DNA of 64,000 bases from Polaromonas sp. Its GTDB lineage: Bacteria; Pseudomonadota; Gammaproteobacteria; Burkholderiales; Burkholderiaceae_C. Shown piece by piece: positions 8,629-20,900 of this stretch. Every line of letters starts with the position of its first letter. Positions within the stretch are counted from its first letter, which is position 1. Location: NCBI RefSeq assembly GCF_016185115.1, contig NZ_JACPOF010000015.1:186001-250000 (forward strand), in the 5' to 3' direction. The position numbers and the translations under genes were made by a program. A model generated the notes under the pieces. The model was not told the origin of the DNA. It made no database searches and saw nothing but the letters and a program-made list of their open reading frames with translations.

Positions 8629-9930
8629 CTAAAGACCCGAAAAGAACCTTGCGGCCGCGTCAACAGTGGCCGCAATATCTTCGGTACTATGGGAGGCGCT
8701 TACAAAACCCGCTTCGTACAGGGCCGGCGCGTAATAAATGCCCGCGTCCAGCATTGCGTGAAAAAAGCGGTTGAAGGCGGGGCCGTCGGTCGTCATCACT
8801 GTTCCGTAGTTTTGCGGCAGGTCGTTGAAGAGGAAAAATCCGAACATTCCGCCTTCGCTGTCTCCCGAAAATGGAACTCCCGCATTGCTGGCCGCCGTTG
8901 TCAGGCCGGAGACAAGCGTGCGTGTACGCTCAGCCAATACGTCGTAGAAGCCAGGTTTCTGTACCTCGCGCAAGGTGGCCAGACCGCAGGCTGTCGCAAC
9001 CGGATTGCCTGAGAGCGTGCCGGCCTGATAGACGGGTCCCAGTGGAGCCAGTTGCTCCATGACTGCACGAGTTCCGCCAAAAGCCGCCAGTGGCATCCCG
9101 CCGCCAATGACCTTTCCGAGCACCGTCATGTCGGGCTTGAAACCCGGAAGGCTTTTGGCGTAGACGCTCTGTGCCCCGCCCAGCGCGACGCGAAATCCGG
9201 TCATGACCTCGTCGAACACCAGCAGCGCACCGTACTGCGTACAAAGCTCGCGGCAGCGTTTCATGAAAGGAACACTGGCTCTGACAAAATTCATGTTGCC
9301 GGCGATAGGCTCCATCATCAGGCAGGCGGTCTCCCTGCCGTGCAGCTCGAAGGCCTCTTCAAGTTGCGCCAGGTTGTTGTATTCAAGTACCAGCGTGTGT
9401 TGCACCACTTCTGGTGGTACGCCCGCGCTGGTCGGGTTGCCAAAGGTGGCCAGGCCGGAGCCAGCCTTGACCAGCAGGGCATCGGCATGCCCGTGATAAC
9501 AGCCTTCAAATTTGATGATCTTGCTACGACCAGTTGCACCGCGCGCCAGCCGTATGGTGCTCATTGCAGCTTCCGTACCAGAGCTGACCAGCCTGAGCAT
9601 TTCAATGGACGGGACCAGCCGGACGATTTCCTCGGCCAGCTCTACTTCGCGTTCAGTGGGTGCACCGTAGGAAAAACCGTCCAGCATGGCTTTCTGCACA
9701 GCGTCAACAACTGCAGGATGCCCATGCCCAAGAATCATGGGTCCCCAGGAACCTATGTAATCAATATAACGTTTGCCATCTGCATCCCAGAAATGTGACC
9801 CATTGGCACGCTGCACGAAGCGGGGCGTACCGCCCACCGCCTTGAAGGCCCGGACTGGTGAGTTCACCCCTCCGGGGATCAGTTTCTTTGCGCGGTCAAA
9901 CAGGATTTCATTGCGTGAGGTTCCGTACAC
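8629..9930 (-). CDS. hemL: Glutamate-1-semialdehyde 2,1-aminomutase
   Basis: A 433-residue PLP enzyme that makes 5-aminolevulinate in the C5 heme pathway. The GTG at 9930 is preferred: it gives [20 protein letters not shown], the normal family N-terminus, and AAAGG lies 7 bases upstream. Longer readings into the thiD end are not family-like. The PLP lysine is in [18 protein letters not shown], and [13 protein letters not shown] holds the PLP-ring aspartate. It starts 13 bases after the thiD stop, so the two are likely co-transcribed. Confidence 0.96.
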   Translation of the reverse strand: MYGTSRNEILFDRAKKLIPGGVNSPVRAFKAVGGTPRFVQRANGSHFWDADGKRYIDYIGSWGPMILGHGHPAVVDAVQKAMLDGFSYGAPTEREVELAEEIVRLVPSIEMLRLVSSGTEAAMSTIRLARGATGRSKIIKFEGCYHGHADALLVKAGSGLATFGNPTSAGVPPEVVQHTLVLEYNNLAQLEEAFELHGRETACLMMEPIAGNMNFVRASVPFMKRCRELCTQYGALLVFDEVMTGFRVALGGAQSVYAKSLPGFKPDMTVLGKVIGGGMPLAAFGGTRAVMEQLAPLGPVYQAGTLSGNPVATACGLATLREVQKPGFYDVLAERTRTLVSGLTTAASNAGVPFSGDSEGGMFGFFLFNDLPQNYGTVMTTDGPAFNRFFHAMLDAGIYYAPALYEAGFVSASHSTEDIAATVDAAARFFSGL

Positions 9931-9943
9931 TGGCGTGCCTTTT

Positions 9944-10915
9944 CTAATGCTTGGTTGTTCCGTTGGGGGGCAGGTCAAAAAAGGACTTTGAAGTGGGGTC
10001 CAGACCGGATTCAGGCGGTTTTTCTTCAAGACCGTCTCCTTCGTCTGCTTCGTCGACATCAGCCTGCGCCCAGAAAAGTCGGTCCGGCACGATGTGGCCC
10101 ATCCCCGGGTGAAAGCCGGCGTCCAGGCTGTGATCAAGATAAGTCAGAGCCTCTGAGGTGGCGGTTTGCAGGTCGTGCCCATTGGCCAGCAGGGCGGCCA
10201 GCGCCGCAGAGAGTGTGTCGCCAGCGCCCGCAAAAACAGCCTCGAAACGCTCAAATTTTTCACTGTACAGGACTGCTTGCGGTGTCGCGAGCACGTTGTC
10301 TATGAACTGGTCGGGGAGGGGAATGCCGGTAACCAGCGTGTACGGAACGCCGAGCTCGGATGCTGCCTTGGCAATGTCTTTGGCCGAGGGATTGCGCTCT
10401 CCCGGCCAGTCTGGCAAAAGCCAGCGCCAGAGGCTGCTGTGGTTCCCGATCAGCACTGTGGTTTGCGGCAGCAGGAGTTCGCGAAATGCATCCAGATAGC
10501 TGTCAATCTGGTTTTCGTCCCACCATGACAGGTTGGGCATATAGGCAACAAGGGGGACATCGGCATAGTCGGAAGCGATCTCTGCGATCGCGCTGATATT
10601 TTCGGGGCTGCCTACAAAGCCGACCTTTATCGCGCTTGCGGCCATATCCTCGAGCACCGTCCTTGCCTGCTCGGTCACCGCTTCTTCATCAAATGAAAAA
10701 TGATCAAATATTTCAGCGGTGTCCCGGATATAGGCGCCGGTCACCACCGCCATGGCGTGACCGCCAGCAGATGAAATCGCCGTGATGTCTCCAGTCAAGC
10801 CGCCTGCGCCGCTGGGGTCGCTGGCATTGAATGTCATGACGCAGGCAGGGGCCTCATCTGCGCCATCGGCTTGAATCTGTCGGCTGTCAACCGAGGGGGG
10901 GGTGGGGTTTGCCAT
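9944..10915 (-). CDS. thiD: Hydroxymethylpyrimidine / phosphomethylpyrimidine kinase
   Basis: A 323-residue ribokinase-fold enzyme of thiamine synthesis. The N-terminal [16 protein letters not shown] corresponds to the SDxSGGAG motif of ThiD, and [19 protein letters not shown] is the C-terminal anion-hole and catalytic-aspartate motif. There is a 20-residue hydrophilic N-terminal extension and an acidic tail of about 45 residues ([17 protein letters not shown]) beyond the usual end, of unknown role. First gene of a thiD-hemL unit, divergent from the rubredoxin gene. Confidence 0.9.
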   Translation of the reverse strand: MANPTPPSVDSRQIQADGADEAPACVMTFNASDPSGAGGLTGDITAISSAGGHAMAVVTGAYIRDTAEIFDHFSFDEEAVTEQARTVLEDMAASAIKVGFVGSPENISAIAEIASDYADVPLVAYMPNLSWWDENQIDSYLDAFRELLLPQTTVLIGNHSSLWRWLLPDWPGERNPSAKDIAKAASELGVPYTLVTGIPLPDQFIDNVLATPQAVLYSEKFERFEAVFAGAGDTLSAALAALLANGHDLQTATSEALTYLDHSLDAGFHPGMGHIVPDRLFWAQADVDEADEGDGLEEKPPESGLDPTSKSFFDLPPNGTTKH

Positions 10916-10997
10916 AGGCTGCGATTTTGCCCTGTACGCGAATAAGCAACGCTGGCTCGATACAATTGTTGCATTCTATTCGAAGGCAACTTAAGCT

Positions 10998-11171
10998 GTG
11001 ACTCAAACAATGACCTGGATGTGCTTGATTTGTGGGTGGATTTACGACGAGGAGACCGGTGCGCCGGAACATGGGATTGCGGCCGGGACCCCTTGGGCGC
11101 AGGTGCCCATGAACTGGACCTGTCCGGAATGCGGAGCACGCAAGGAAGACTTCGAAATGGTGCAGATCTGA
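10998..11171 (+). CDS. Rubredoxin
   Basis: A 57-residue protein. Both iron-binding cysteine pairs are seen, in MCLICGWIYDEETG and WTCPECGARKEDFEMV, which is the complete rubredoxin fold and FeS4 site. The GTG at 10998 has AAGG about 11 bases upstream; an ATG at 11010 would give 53 residues and is the alternative. Rubredoxins carry single electrons, for instance in oxidative-stress defence or alkane hydroxylation; the partner is not evident here. It sits between thiD (divergent) and pilG, as in many Burkholderiales. Confidence 0.93.
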   Translation: MTQTMTWMCLICGWIYDEETGAPEHGIAAGTPWAQVPMNWTCPECGARKEDFEMVQI

Positions 11172-11180
11172 CATTCGGGG

Positions 11181-11197
11181 TGGCACGACAACTGCAT
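11181..11197 (+). promoter_or_regulatory. Sigma-54 (-24/-12) promoter candidate for the pil chemosensory operon
   Basis: TGGCACGACAACTGCAT matches the RpoN consensus TGGCAC-N5-TTGCW with one mismatch (C for T). The invariant GG and GC are 12 positions apart as required. It lies 45 bases before the pilG GTG start and just after the rubredoxin stop. An upstream activator site would have to lie inside or beyond the rubredoxin gene; I could not identify one. Confidence 0.5.
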
Positions 11198-11241
11198 GCC
11201 GTCCTGGCTTTGGCAGAGTTGCAAACAGAGGAGCGAAGACA

Positions 11242-11640
11242 GTGAGCACTACAAGTTCCGGACTCAAGGTCTTGGTTATCGACGACAGCAACACCATTCG
11301 TCGCAGTGCCGAGATATTTCTGAAGCAGGGCGGGCACGAAGTGCTTTTGGCTGAGGATGGCTTTGATGCACTGGCCAAGGTCAACGACTATCAACCCAAC
11401 CTCATTTTTTGTGACATCCTCATGCCGCGTCTTGACGGTTATCAGACGTGCGCCATCATCAAGCGCAATGCCAGGTTTGCAGATGTCCCCATCGTCATGC
11501 TGTCCTCCAAGGACGGCGTATTCGACAAGGCCAGGGGCCGAATGGTGGGTTCACAGGACTACCTGACCAAACCTTTTACAAAAGACCAGCTGCTCCAGAC
11601 CGTGCAGGAGTTGGGCAGCGCCAAACAAGGAGTAGCGTAA
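11242..11640 (+). CDS. pilG: Twitching-motility response regulator PilG
   Basis: A 132-residue single-domain CheY-like receiver. VLVIDDSNTIRRSAE gives the acidic pair, the phosphoacceptor is Asp58 in FCDILMPRLDGY, and the lysine is in YLTKPFTKDQLL. There is no output domain. In the Pil-Chp pathway PilG is phosphorylated by ChpA and promotes pilus extension and cAMP signalling. GTG start at 11242 with GAGGAGCGA upstream. First gene of the operon pilGHIJ-chpA; its TAA overlaps the pilH ATG by one base. Confidence 0.93.
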   Translation: MSTTSSGLKVLVIDDSNTIRRSAEIFLKQGGHEVLLAEDGFDALAKVNDYQPNLIFCDILMPRLDGYQTCAIIKRNARFADVPIVMLSSKDGVFDKARGRMVGSQDYLTKPFTKDQLLQTVQELGSAKQGVA

Positions 11641-12005
11641 TGGCAGTTCAAAAGATATTGATAGTTGATGATTCCAAGACGGAATTGATGTTCCTCACTG
11701 ACCTTTTGGTCAAGAATGGATTTACCGTGAAGACCGCCGAGAACGCTGAAGATGCCTTTCGTCGTCTGGCGGAGGAAAAACCCGAGCTAATCCTGATGGA
11801 CGTGGTGATGCCGGGGCAAAATGGCTTTCAGCTAACGCGCGCCATCACACGCGACCCGCTGTACTCGGACATTCCCATTTTCATGTGCACCAGCAAAAAT
11901 CAGGAAACCGATCGTGTGTGGGGTATGCGTCAGGGTGCCCGCGACTACATTACCAAACCAGTGGACGCGAGCGAACTAATGGCAAAAATCAAGGCCCTGG
12001 GCTGA
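11640..12005 (+). CDS. pilH: Twitching-motility response regulator PilH
   Basis: 121 residues from the ATG at 11640 (TAATG overlap with pilG). A CheY-like receiver with ILIVDDSKTELMFL, phosphoacceptor Asp54 in LILMDVVMPGQNGF and the lysine in YITKPVDASEL. PilH is the second receiver of the Pil-Chp system and is thought to act as phosphate sink or to favour pilus retraction. A longer reading into pilG is not supported by the family. Confidence 0.93.
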   Translation: MAVQKILIVDDSKTELMFLTDLLVKNGFTVKTAENAEDAFRRLAEEKPELILMDVVMPGQNGFQLTRAITRDPLYSDIPIFMCTSKNQETDRVWGMRQGARDYITKPVDASELMAKIKALG

Positions 12006-12025
12006 TCCACCCCAAATAGCTGACC

Positions 12026-12556
12026 ATGGCGAATAGACAGGCACTCAGAGAGCTCCAGACCCGGTTGGCTGAAAGATTGCAGATCGCGCGAACGCAGGGT
12101 GTCGCGGCGTCCTGGCTGGCAGTTGAGGCAGGTGGAAGAAATTATCTCTTTCCCATGTCGCAGGCTGGCGAGATATTCCCGATGAGCGCGACTCAGGCTG
12201 TTCCTTATACCCAGTCCTGGTTTCTCGGTGTAGCCAACCTGCGGGGAGGCTTGTTCGGGGTTGTCGATCTGGCCAATTATGTAACGGGACAGAATGCTGC
12301 GCCCAAAACGGAAATTGCGCGCAAGGAATCGCGGCTGATCGCCTTGAATGCGGCACTTGAAGTCAATTGCGCTCTGTTGATCGACCGTCTGGCAGGCCTG
12401 CGTAATCAGCAGGCTTTCAGCGATTTCAGGGAAAGGGCGCCAGACGCGCCAGAATTTTTTGGTCCCTTGTATGTGGATCAAAATGGCGCATCCTGGCAGG
12501 AAATCAACCTCCAATCTCTTGCCCAGCAAGCACACTTTTTGACTATCGGCGCCTAG
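12026..12556 (+). CDS. pilI: CheW-like adaptor PilI
   Basis: A 176-residue CheW-domain protein. The core [37 protein letters not shown] and [11 protein letters not shown] follow the CheW pattern of hydrophobic strands with a GxxNxRG-like turn. It couples the PilJ receptor to the ChpA kinase. Fourteen-odd bases separate it from the pilH stop region, consistent with one transcript. Confidence 0.9.
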   Translation: MANRQALRELQTRLAERLQIARTQGVAASWLAVEAGGRNYLFPMSQAGEIFPMSATQAVPYTQSWFLGVANLRGGLFGVVDLANYVTGQNAAPKTEIARKESRLIALNAALEVNCALLIDRLAGLRNQQAFSDFRERAPDAPEFFGPLYVDQNGASWQEINLQSLAQQAHFLTIGA

Positions 12557-12585
12557 CGCACCACGTTTCCCCCGGAAGGCTCACC

Positions 12586-14880
12586 ATGTCTGTTATCGAA
12601 AAAATCCAGAATCTGTTCAAAACAAAGTCCGCACAGCCTGACGACAGTATGGATCTTGCTTCGGTCGGCATTCCTGCGGACCCTCTGGCAACCGGCGCCA
12701 TGGAGCAGACGGCCGTCAATGCCGCAACGTCTTCGGTTGCTGCGGCTGGCGAAGAAGACTTTGCTCCAAGTCGCATGGCAACGCCAGAAGAGGCGGAGGT
12801 CATCGAAAATCCGGATTTATTGAGGCTCCCCATTCTCGGGCGCCGCACCATCGCGCAGCATCAGCGGATACTGCTGATACTGCTGGGTCTGTCGGTGCTG
12901 GTTCTGGGTGTGGTGGCTTACCGCGCGCTGTCTCAGGCTGACACGGTCGCCCAGCAGGTGGCTGCAACCGGCCAATCGCTGATGCAGTCCCAGCGTCTTG
13001 CGAAATCCGTGTCTCAGGCTCTGGTGGGTAGCGCCCAGGCATTCCCGGACGTTAAAGAAAGTTCGGATGTGATGGCCAAAACGGTTCGTGGCCTGAAGTC
13101 CGGTGATGAGGCACTTCGCGTTGAAGCTGTCAATGCCGAGCTTCAGCCTGATATCGAAAAGATTACACCGCTGATGGAGCGTGCCGAGAAGAACGCGGCA
13201 ACCGTTATGGGCCAGAAGGATATTCTGACGCAGGTGGGCAATGCGCTCCGGACCATTAACCGCCAGTCGTCAGACCTGCTGGAAATTGCCGAGACTGTCT
13301 CTTCCCTCAAGCTGCAACAAAATGCAGCTCCTGCTGAAATCTCCGCTTCGGGCCAGCTGGTGATGTTGACGCAGCGAATCGGTAAATCAGCCAACGAATT
13401 CCTGACGATGGAAGGTGTGAGTCCCGAGGCGGTGTTCCTGCTGGGCAAGGATTTGAACTCCTTCAAGGAAATCGCACAGGGCCTGCAGGAAGGCAGCCCC
13501 GAGTTGCGGCTGGCTGGCGCCAAAGATCCGCAGACACGCGAAAGACTGGAGGCCCTGATGGCTCTGTATGAACAGACCCGTGTGCAGGCCGGCGCCATTC
13601 TGGGTAACCTTCAGGGCCTGGTGTCTGCGCGTGAAGCCCAGGCCTCAATCATTGCTGACAGTGAGCCGCTTCGCAGGAACCTTGAGGATCTGCAGGGCAA
13701 ACTCTCCTCGCAGTCGGGCTTGAGTGCCGGATCTGTGACGGCTCTGGTGGTGGCTGCACTTTTTGGTTTGTTGTGCGCGATTGGTATTGCCCGCGTCCAG
13801 CTGCAGGACAGTCGCCAGCGTCAGACAGTTGCAGAGCAACGGCAGCTTGAAGCCCGTGGCCAGGAGCAGGACGCAAAGCGCGTGAATGACGCCAACCAGG
13901 CCGCCATTTTGCGTTTGATGAATGAATTGCAGACAGTTGCTGAAGGTGACCTGACACAGGAAGCGACCGTGACCGAAGATATTACCGGCGCGATTGCCGA
14001 CTCGGTGAACTACACGGTTGAAGAGTTGCGCCAGCTTGTAGGTAACGTACAGAACACGGCTACCCGCGTTGCGCAGACGACGGCGCAGGTGGAAAGTACA
14101 TCGACCGAACTTCTCGCAGCCTCTACCGAGCAGCTCCGGGAGATTCGCGAAACAGGCCAATCCGTGCTGGACATGGCATCCCGAATCAACGAAGTGTCCG
14201 CGCAGGCGCAGGAATCGTCCCAGGTTGCGCGTCAGTCGCTGACAGCTGCAGAGTCGGGACTTCAAGCCGTACAAAACGCCATCGGCGGTATGAATTCCAT
14301 CCGCGACCAAATTCAGGAAACCTCCAAACGTATCAAGCGGCTGGGCGAGTCTTCGCAGGAGATTGGTGAAATTACCGAGCTGATTTCGGACATTACCGAG
14401 CAGACCAACGTGCTGGCACTGAACGCCGCCATTCAGGCGGCATCAGCCGGTGAAGCCGGACGCGGATTCTCCGTGGTTGCGGAAGAGGTGCAGCGCCTTG
14501 CTGAACGTTCTGCGGATGCTACGCGCCAGATTTCTGCACTGGTGAAAGCGATTCAGACCGATACCCAGGATGCGGTTGCCGCTATGGAACGCTCCACGCA
14601 GGGTGTGGTTGAAGGGGCCAAACTGTCCGACAACGCGGGTACCGCACTGACCGAGATTGACCAGGTGTCGCGCCGCCTTGCTGAGCTGATCGAGCAGATT
14701 TCCAATTCTGCATCACGTGAAGCCGAGTCTGCCAACGTGGTGGCCGGAAACATCCAGCACATTTTTGCCGTGACTGAGCAAACTGGAGAAGGTACCCGTT
14801 CAACAGCCCAGCAGGTGCGAGACCTGTCCCGCATGGCAGAAGAGTTGCGCCAGTCGGTGTCACGATTCAAGATTGCCTGA
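12586..14880 (+). CDS. pilJ: Methyl-accepting chemotaxis protein PilJ
   Basis: A 764-residue receptor of the Pil-Chp system. It has a cytoplasmic N-terminal segment of about 90 residues, a first membrane helix ([17 protein letters not shown], about 94-112), a periplasmic region with two PilJ-type helical modules (about 113-380), a second helix ([19 protein letters not shown], about 383-402), a HAMP-like region and the coiled-coil signalling domain. The kinase-contact hairpin is [20 protein letters not shown] near residues 605-625. No pentapeptide tether for CheR is seen at the C-terminus. PilJ senses pilus state or surface contact. Confidence 0.93.
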   Translation: MSVIEKIQNLFKTKSAQPDDSMDLASVGIPADPLATGAMEQTAVNAATSSVAAAGEEDFAPSRMATPEEAEVIENPDLLRLPILGRRTIAQHQRILLILLGLSVLVLGVVAYRALSQADTVAQQVAATGQSLMQSQRLAKSVSQALVGSAQAFPDVKESSDVMAKTVRGLKSGDEALRVEAVNAELQPDIEKITPLMERAEKNAATVMGQKDILTQVGNALRTINRQSSDLLEIAETVSSLKLQQNAAPAEISASGQLVMLTQRIGKSANEFLTMEGVSPEAVFLLGKDLNSFKEIAQGLQEGSPELRLAGAKDPQTRERLEALMALYEQTRVQAGAILGNLQGLVSAREAQASIIADSEPLRRNLEDLQGKLSSQSGLSAGSVTALVVAALFGLLCAIGIARVQLQDSRQRQTVAEQRQLEARGQEQDAKRVNDANQAAILRLMNELQTVAEGDLTQEATVTEDITGAIADSVNYTVEELRQLVGNVQNTATRVAQTTAQVESTSTELLAASTEQLREIRETGQSVLDMASRINEVSAQAQESSQVARQSLTAAESGLQAVQNAIGGMNSIRDQIQETSKRIKRLGESSQEIGEITELISDITEQTNVLALNAAIQAASAGEAGRGFSVVAEEVQRLAERSADATRQISALVKAIQTDTQDAVAAMERSTQGVVEGAKLSDNAGTALTEIDQVSRRLAELIEQISNSASREAESANVVAGNIQHIFAVTEQTGEGTRSTAQQVRDLSRMAEELRQSVSRFKIA

Positions 14881-14945
14881 TATCGCGGCGTCCCTGTCCT
14901 TTAGTGCCTGTCGGCGAACTACGTCTTTGAACCGGTCCGTTATTT

Positions 14946-17900
14946 ATGCAATCCAACGCCCAGAATTCAACAGCCGCTGACCTGGATCTGGCAGTCAATG
15001 ATCTCGGCCCTCTTGCCTGGGTACTTGAAGAGCTGCGAAAGTCCCTGGACGGTTCGGCCAAGGCCCTCAAGCGCTTTGTTCGGGACGCCGAGGCGACGCG
15101 CGGTTCTGATCTTGCCGCGATTGATGCCAGCCAGCTACGCATAGCCCGGCAGCAGCTGCACCAGGCGGTGGGAGCCCTTGAAATGGTTGGCCTCGCTGCT
15201 CCTGCACTGGTGCTGCGCGCCATGGAGGCTGCGGTTCAGAAATTCGTGCAGCAACCTGAGCATTGCACGCAGGATGCTGCCGCCAGGATCGAGCGGGCCA
15301 GTTTTGCATTGACGGAGTATCTGGAAGGCGTGTTGGCGGACAAGCCAATTTCCCCGGTTTCCCTGTTTCCGCAGTATCGCGAAGTTCAGGAACTGATCAA
15401 GGCCGATCGTATTCATCCCGCAGATCTCTGGACCTACGAGTGGCGCTGGATAGAGCCTGATACAGGTGCTGCGGTGCAACCGCAGCTGTATGGATCTGCA
15501 TCGAGATCGGTGCTTGACCAGTCTGTATTGCAAATCATGAAGGGCAAGGCTCCTCAGGCCGCACAAACCCTGGCAGACATGAGTCTTTCCTTTGCTGCCG
15601 CCCAGACAGAGCGGCAGCCGCGGGTTTTCTGGAAAATCGCGGCCGCTTATTTCCAGGCACTGGTCCATGACCTTTTGCCGTCCGACATTCATGTGCGTCG
15701 TGCTGCCTCGCGAATCCTTTTGCAATACGCTTCCCTTGCAAAAGGCGATCCGGCAATTTCAGAGCGGCTTGCGCAGGATCTGCTTTTTTTCTGTTCCCAG
15801 GCAGTAGCTGCACGTGCAAGTGATGCACCCGTGTTGTCTGCCGTGCGGGCTGCTTACGGGTTAGCCCGATTCAAGCCGGTGGACTACGAGGCCGTGCAGT
15901 TTGGGCGATTTGACCCAGCCCTGCTGGCACAGGCTCGCAAACGCATCCTCTCGGCCAAGGAGACATGGTCGTCTCTTTCTGCGGGCGATGCAGGAAAGTT
16001 CAAAGTGGTTGTTGACCAGTTCAGCCTGGTCACTGATTCCCTGGTCAAACTGCACCCCCCCAGTGAACCGTTGGCTCAGGCCTTGTCGCGGGCCGTTGAT
16101 GTCACTGCTAAGTCCGGGCAGGCTCCACCCATTGGTCTGGCCATGGAAGTCGCGACCTCCGTGCTGTATCTTGAGGCTGCATTTGACGACCTTGATCCCA
16201 ACGACCCGCAGCTGACTGTCCGTACCAAACATCTCGCCGAGCGTCTTGAGGGCGTTCGGGCAGGTGGTGAGCCACAGCCGCTTGAGCCGTGGATGGAAGA
16301 GCTTTACCGGCGCGTCAGTGACAAGCAGACCATGGGAAGCGTCGTTGGGGAATTGCGCATCTCGCTGGGTGAGCTTGAAAAATCCCTGGACATGTTTTTC
16401 CGCAAACCTGAAGACAGAACGATTTTGCGTGAAGTTCCGGGGCAGTTGTCGCAGATGCGTGGCGTTTTGTCGGTGCTCGGACTCGAGCAGGCGGCGCAGG
16501 CCGTTCTGCGCATGCGGGAGAGTGTCGAAAAAATGATGGTTGGCGAAACCGACCAGCAATCGGCGCGAACGGCCGGAGATTTCGAGCAGCTTGGAAACAA
16601 TCTGGGTGCTCTGAGCTTTCTTATCGATATGCTGAATTACCAGCCTGCGCTGGCCAAAAAACTCTTTGTCTACGATGACATCAAGGGTGAACTCAGACCC
16701 CTGATGGGACGAACGCAGAAGCCCGATGATGCTGCAAGCGTCACCACCAGCAGTGAGCTGTTATCCGAGGAGGTGATTTCCCTGGTGCAGCATGCCGATG
16801 CCGGTGTGTCTGCCGAGAAACTTACTTTTGAACTGGATACGCTTGCCACGCACGCTGCCCTCGCCGGCCAGCCGGGGCTTGCGAAAAATGCGCATGATGC
16901 GCTGGTTGCGGTCGCGGGGCATAACGAGCAGGCCGCCGCTAGCGCACTCAGTACCCTGGCCTTCTCTGTGGCGCCGCCAGCTGTCGTGGCAGCAAGCCAG
17001 CCGGAGGAAGTCGATTTCGAAGAAGACGATCTGCGGGATATTTTCCTGGAGGAAGCGCGCGAGGTGGCGGCCAATGGCCAGCAGGCTCTTGCGGCGCTGG
17101 CCCGTAATCCGGGTGATGTAGGCGAGTTGACCGTATTGCGGCGTGTCTTCCACACGCTCAAGGGAAGTTCGCGCATGGTGGGCCTCAACGAATTCGGCGA
17201 AGCCGCGTGGTCCGTTGAGCAGTTGTTCAACAGTTGGCTTGCTGATCAGAAACCGGCCAGCGAGGAGCTGATGCTCCTGTCAACCAATGCGCTCACGGCC
17301 TTTTCGAACTGGATTGAAGACATTGCAGGTAATCGTGATGGCGCCTGGTCTGCTGCCACATTTCGTATCAGTGCCGATGCGATGCGCTCGGAAGGTCGGC
17401 TTGTGGGCCTTGTACTGCCTGGCGGCGCGCCTGAGGCGCCTGAGGCGCGTGTGTCGACTGAGCCGGCGCCAGCGCCATCCTTGCCGGAAACGCCTGTGCT
17501 GGCAACAGAAGCGCCGGTATCCGATATTGCCGCGCCTGCAGGTGACGCCGATATTGACTTCGATGATTTCTTCGGAACAGTGGAGCCTGCCCCGCCGATT
17601 GCACCGGCAGTCGTACCTGAGCCAGTTGCAGAAATTCAGGGGATAGATTTCGAAAGCCTGTCGGCGCTTTCCGCAGTCCCGCAAGCCACTGCCGCCATTG
17701 GTGATGGTGCACCTGCAGTGCCTGTCGCCGAAGCTGTTGAGGTTCCTGAACTGTCCTTTGAACTGAACTCTCCTGCAGAGGCAGCGTCGGCTGCAGCAGA
17801 CATGGCGGTGGAACTGTCCGACGCCGACTTTGACATTGAATTTCAGTCCCTTGAAGTGCCCGCCGAAGCAGGCAACACGGCCGAATCCGCGCCCTCTGAA

Positions 17901-20900
17901 GTTGCTGTTGCATTGCCCGAGTTCGTTTTGGCCGAAGCCGGGGATGCTGCAGCGTTGCAAGCGCAAGCCGGTGCATCGGGCGCTTTTGCCGGTAATGATG
18001 AGCAAGTCAAGGTGATAGGGACATTGCGTATCGGTATTCCGCTTTACAACGTATATCTCAATGAAGCTGATGAATGGTCGCGTCGCCTGGTAACCGAGAT
18101 GTCCGAGTGGGCGCTTGAGCTTGACCATCCGATCGGGGATTCCACCGTTGCGCTGGCGCATTCGCTGGCTGGCAGTTCGGCAACGGTGGGGTTCGAAGCC
18201 CTTTCTGAAATTGCGCGCTTGCTGGAACACGTTCTCCAGCAATCGCAGACACACCACAGTCACAGCTCTGCCACTCAATATGCAGACCTCTTTGTCGGCG
18301 CGGCTGAGGATATTCGCCGCCTTCTGCATCAGTTTGCTGCGGGTTTCCTGAAGGAGCCTGATGCCATCCTTATGGCGCAGCTGCGTGACCTCGAGTTTGC
18401 CGATCCCGCTTCCGTATTTCCTTCTGGGCCGGTGGATCTGGATTCAGGTTTTGATGAGAGTGTGAAGGGCGATGAGATGCCTGCCCACGTGGACGGGGAG
18501 CGAGAGGCTCCGGTACCTTCAAGAGCAGAAGTAACAGCGCCTGAGGATCGACCGCCCGTAGCGGCCATCCCCGTGCCTGCGTCTGTAGAGCCTTTGCTTG
18601 CGTTGGTTCGGGATGCGCCCGCCCAGGTGAAAAATTTCGTATCAACACCAGCGGAAATTTTTCCAGATGACGACGACGACATCGATGCAGTCGATGCGAT
18701 TGATCCGGAACTCTTCCCGATATTTGACGAGGAGGCCGCCGAGTTGATGCCTCAACTAGGTGCGGCTTTGCGTCAGTGGTCAGCAAGACCTGACAACGCG
18801 GGTGCGCGTATGGAAGTCCTGCGCGCTTTGCATACGCTCAAGGGCAGTGCCCGTCTTGCCGGCGCCTTGCGGCTAGGTGAAATGGCCCACCACATTGAGT
18901 CGGAAATCGAGTTCCTGGGATCCGAGTCGGCCGCCGAGCAGGATTTTGAACCCCTGTTGGCCCGTTTCGATGCGATGGAGCACACGCTTGACGCATTGCG
19001 CAAGGGCGATGCTGCTGTTGTCCAGGCGCAGGAGCCGGTAGAACGCAAGCCCGTTGCCGTTGTGGCCGTCGCGCCTCCGGAAACCACCGGGCGCGTGGAG
19101 CCAGTGCCTGCAACACCAGGCGCTGAAGATCATGCGCCCGTTGTCCCATCACCTGCACCCGTTGCCAGGACGCTGGTTCCAGCGCCGCAGGCCATGGCCA
19201 TGCAACCCTTGCGGCAGGCGGCTTCTGCCTCCATCCGTGTACGCTCACAATTGCTGGACCGCATGGTCAACCAGGCTGGCGAGGTCATGATCACGCGTTC
19301 GCGGCTTGAGGTCGAGCTTTCACAGCTGCGCGGCTCGCTCAGTGACATGAGTGGCAACTTGAACAGACTCCGTCAACAACTGCGTGACATTGAGGTCCAG
19401 GCTGAAAGCCAGATGCAATCGCGCATGGCCCAGGCCAAGGAAGATCAGGCAGGCTTTGACCCGCTTGAGTTTGACCGTTTCACGCGTGTCCAGGAATTGA
19501 CCCGAATGATGGCCGAGTCCGTGAACGACGTTGCAACCGTGCAGCGCACCCTGCAACGCACCGTGGAAGCGACCGAAGACGACCTGATTGCGCAGGCACG
19601 TCAGACGCGGGAGCTTCAGCGCGATCTTTTGCGCACCCGCATGGTCGAGTTTGAAGGCATCTCCGACCGGCTCTACCGTGTGGTGCGGCTGGCGTCCAAG
19701 GAAACCGGCAAGCAGGTCAAGCTTGACCTGCTGGGCGGCACCATTGAGATGGATCGTGGCATGCTGGACCGCATGACCCCGGCCTTTGAACACCTGCTGC
19801 GTAACTGTGTGGCGCATGGCATTGAAAGCCCCGAAGCGCGTGTGGCCGCAGGCAAGGATGCCGCCGGTCTGATCACGGTGAATCTGCGCCAGGAGGGCAA
19901 TGACGTATCCGTGGACTTCAGCGATGACGGCGCCGGTCTTGACCTCAAACGCATTCGTGAAAAAGGCATCAGCCTGGGGCTTGTGTCTGCTGACCAGGTT
20001 TTGAGCGAACAGGATGCCGCCAACCTGATTTTCATGCCGGGGTTTTCAACGGCATCCCAGGTGACGGAACTCTCCGGACGCGGCATTGGCATGGATGTCG
20101 TCCGCGCCGAGGTCAACGCGGTCGGCGGGCGTATCGAAACATCGACAGTGACGGGCAAGGGAACACACTTCAAGCTTGTACTGCCTCTCACAACTGCTGT
20201 GACTCAGGTCGTGATGCTGCGTGCAGGCAACCTGTCGGTCGGTGTGCCGGCCAACGTGGTGGAAACCGTCCGGCGCGCCACGGCCAAGGAACTCCAGCAA
20301 GCCTACAACAGCGGAACAATGGATGTCGCTGGTGAATCAGTGCCTTTCTTCTGGTCGGGTGCATTGTTGCAGTCCTCCCATAACAGCAATGAAGCGCAGG
20401 CAAAAACAACACCTGTCGTGATCTTCCGAAGCGCTGCCCAGCGAATTGCCCTGCACGTTGATGAAGTGCTGGGTAACCAGGAGGTTGTGGTGAAGAACCT
20501 CGGGCCACAGCTTTCGCGCCTGCCCGGTCTGGCCGGCATGTCTGTTCTGGCTTCCGGTGCTGTAGTGCTGATCTACAATCCTGTCGCCCTGGCGTCGGTG
20601 TATGGCCAGGTGGCCCGGGCCCTGAGCTCGGACAAGGCAGAGCCGCACATGCTGGAGACTGCCTCAGCCGGTTCCGCTGCAAGTTCGCAGGTGCCTGCAC
20701 TGACACAGGTGACCCCGCAGATTCCCCTGATTCTGGTGGTTGATGATTCCATCACCGTGCGCCGTGTGACTCAGCGTCTGCTGCAGCGCGAAGGCTACCG
20801 GGTCGCCATGGCCGCTGATGGCCTGCAGGCACTTGAGCGTCTTCAGGAAGAGCGGCCTGCGGTGGTACTGTCCGACATCGAAATGCCGCGCATGGATGGA

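Noticed and set aside
9931..10137. N-terminal extension of hemL by 69 residues
   Set aside because: It overlaps the end of thiD in another frame; the GTG at 9930 gives the family N-terminus and has a ribosome-binding site.
17280..18329. 349-codon antisense frame inside chpA
   Set aside because: Lies opposite the low-complexity linker of ChpA; Arg/Cys-rich sequence without domains.
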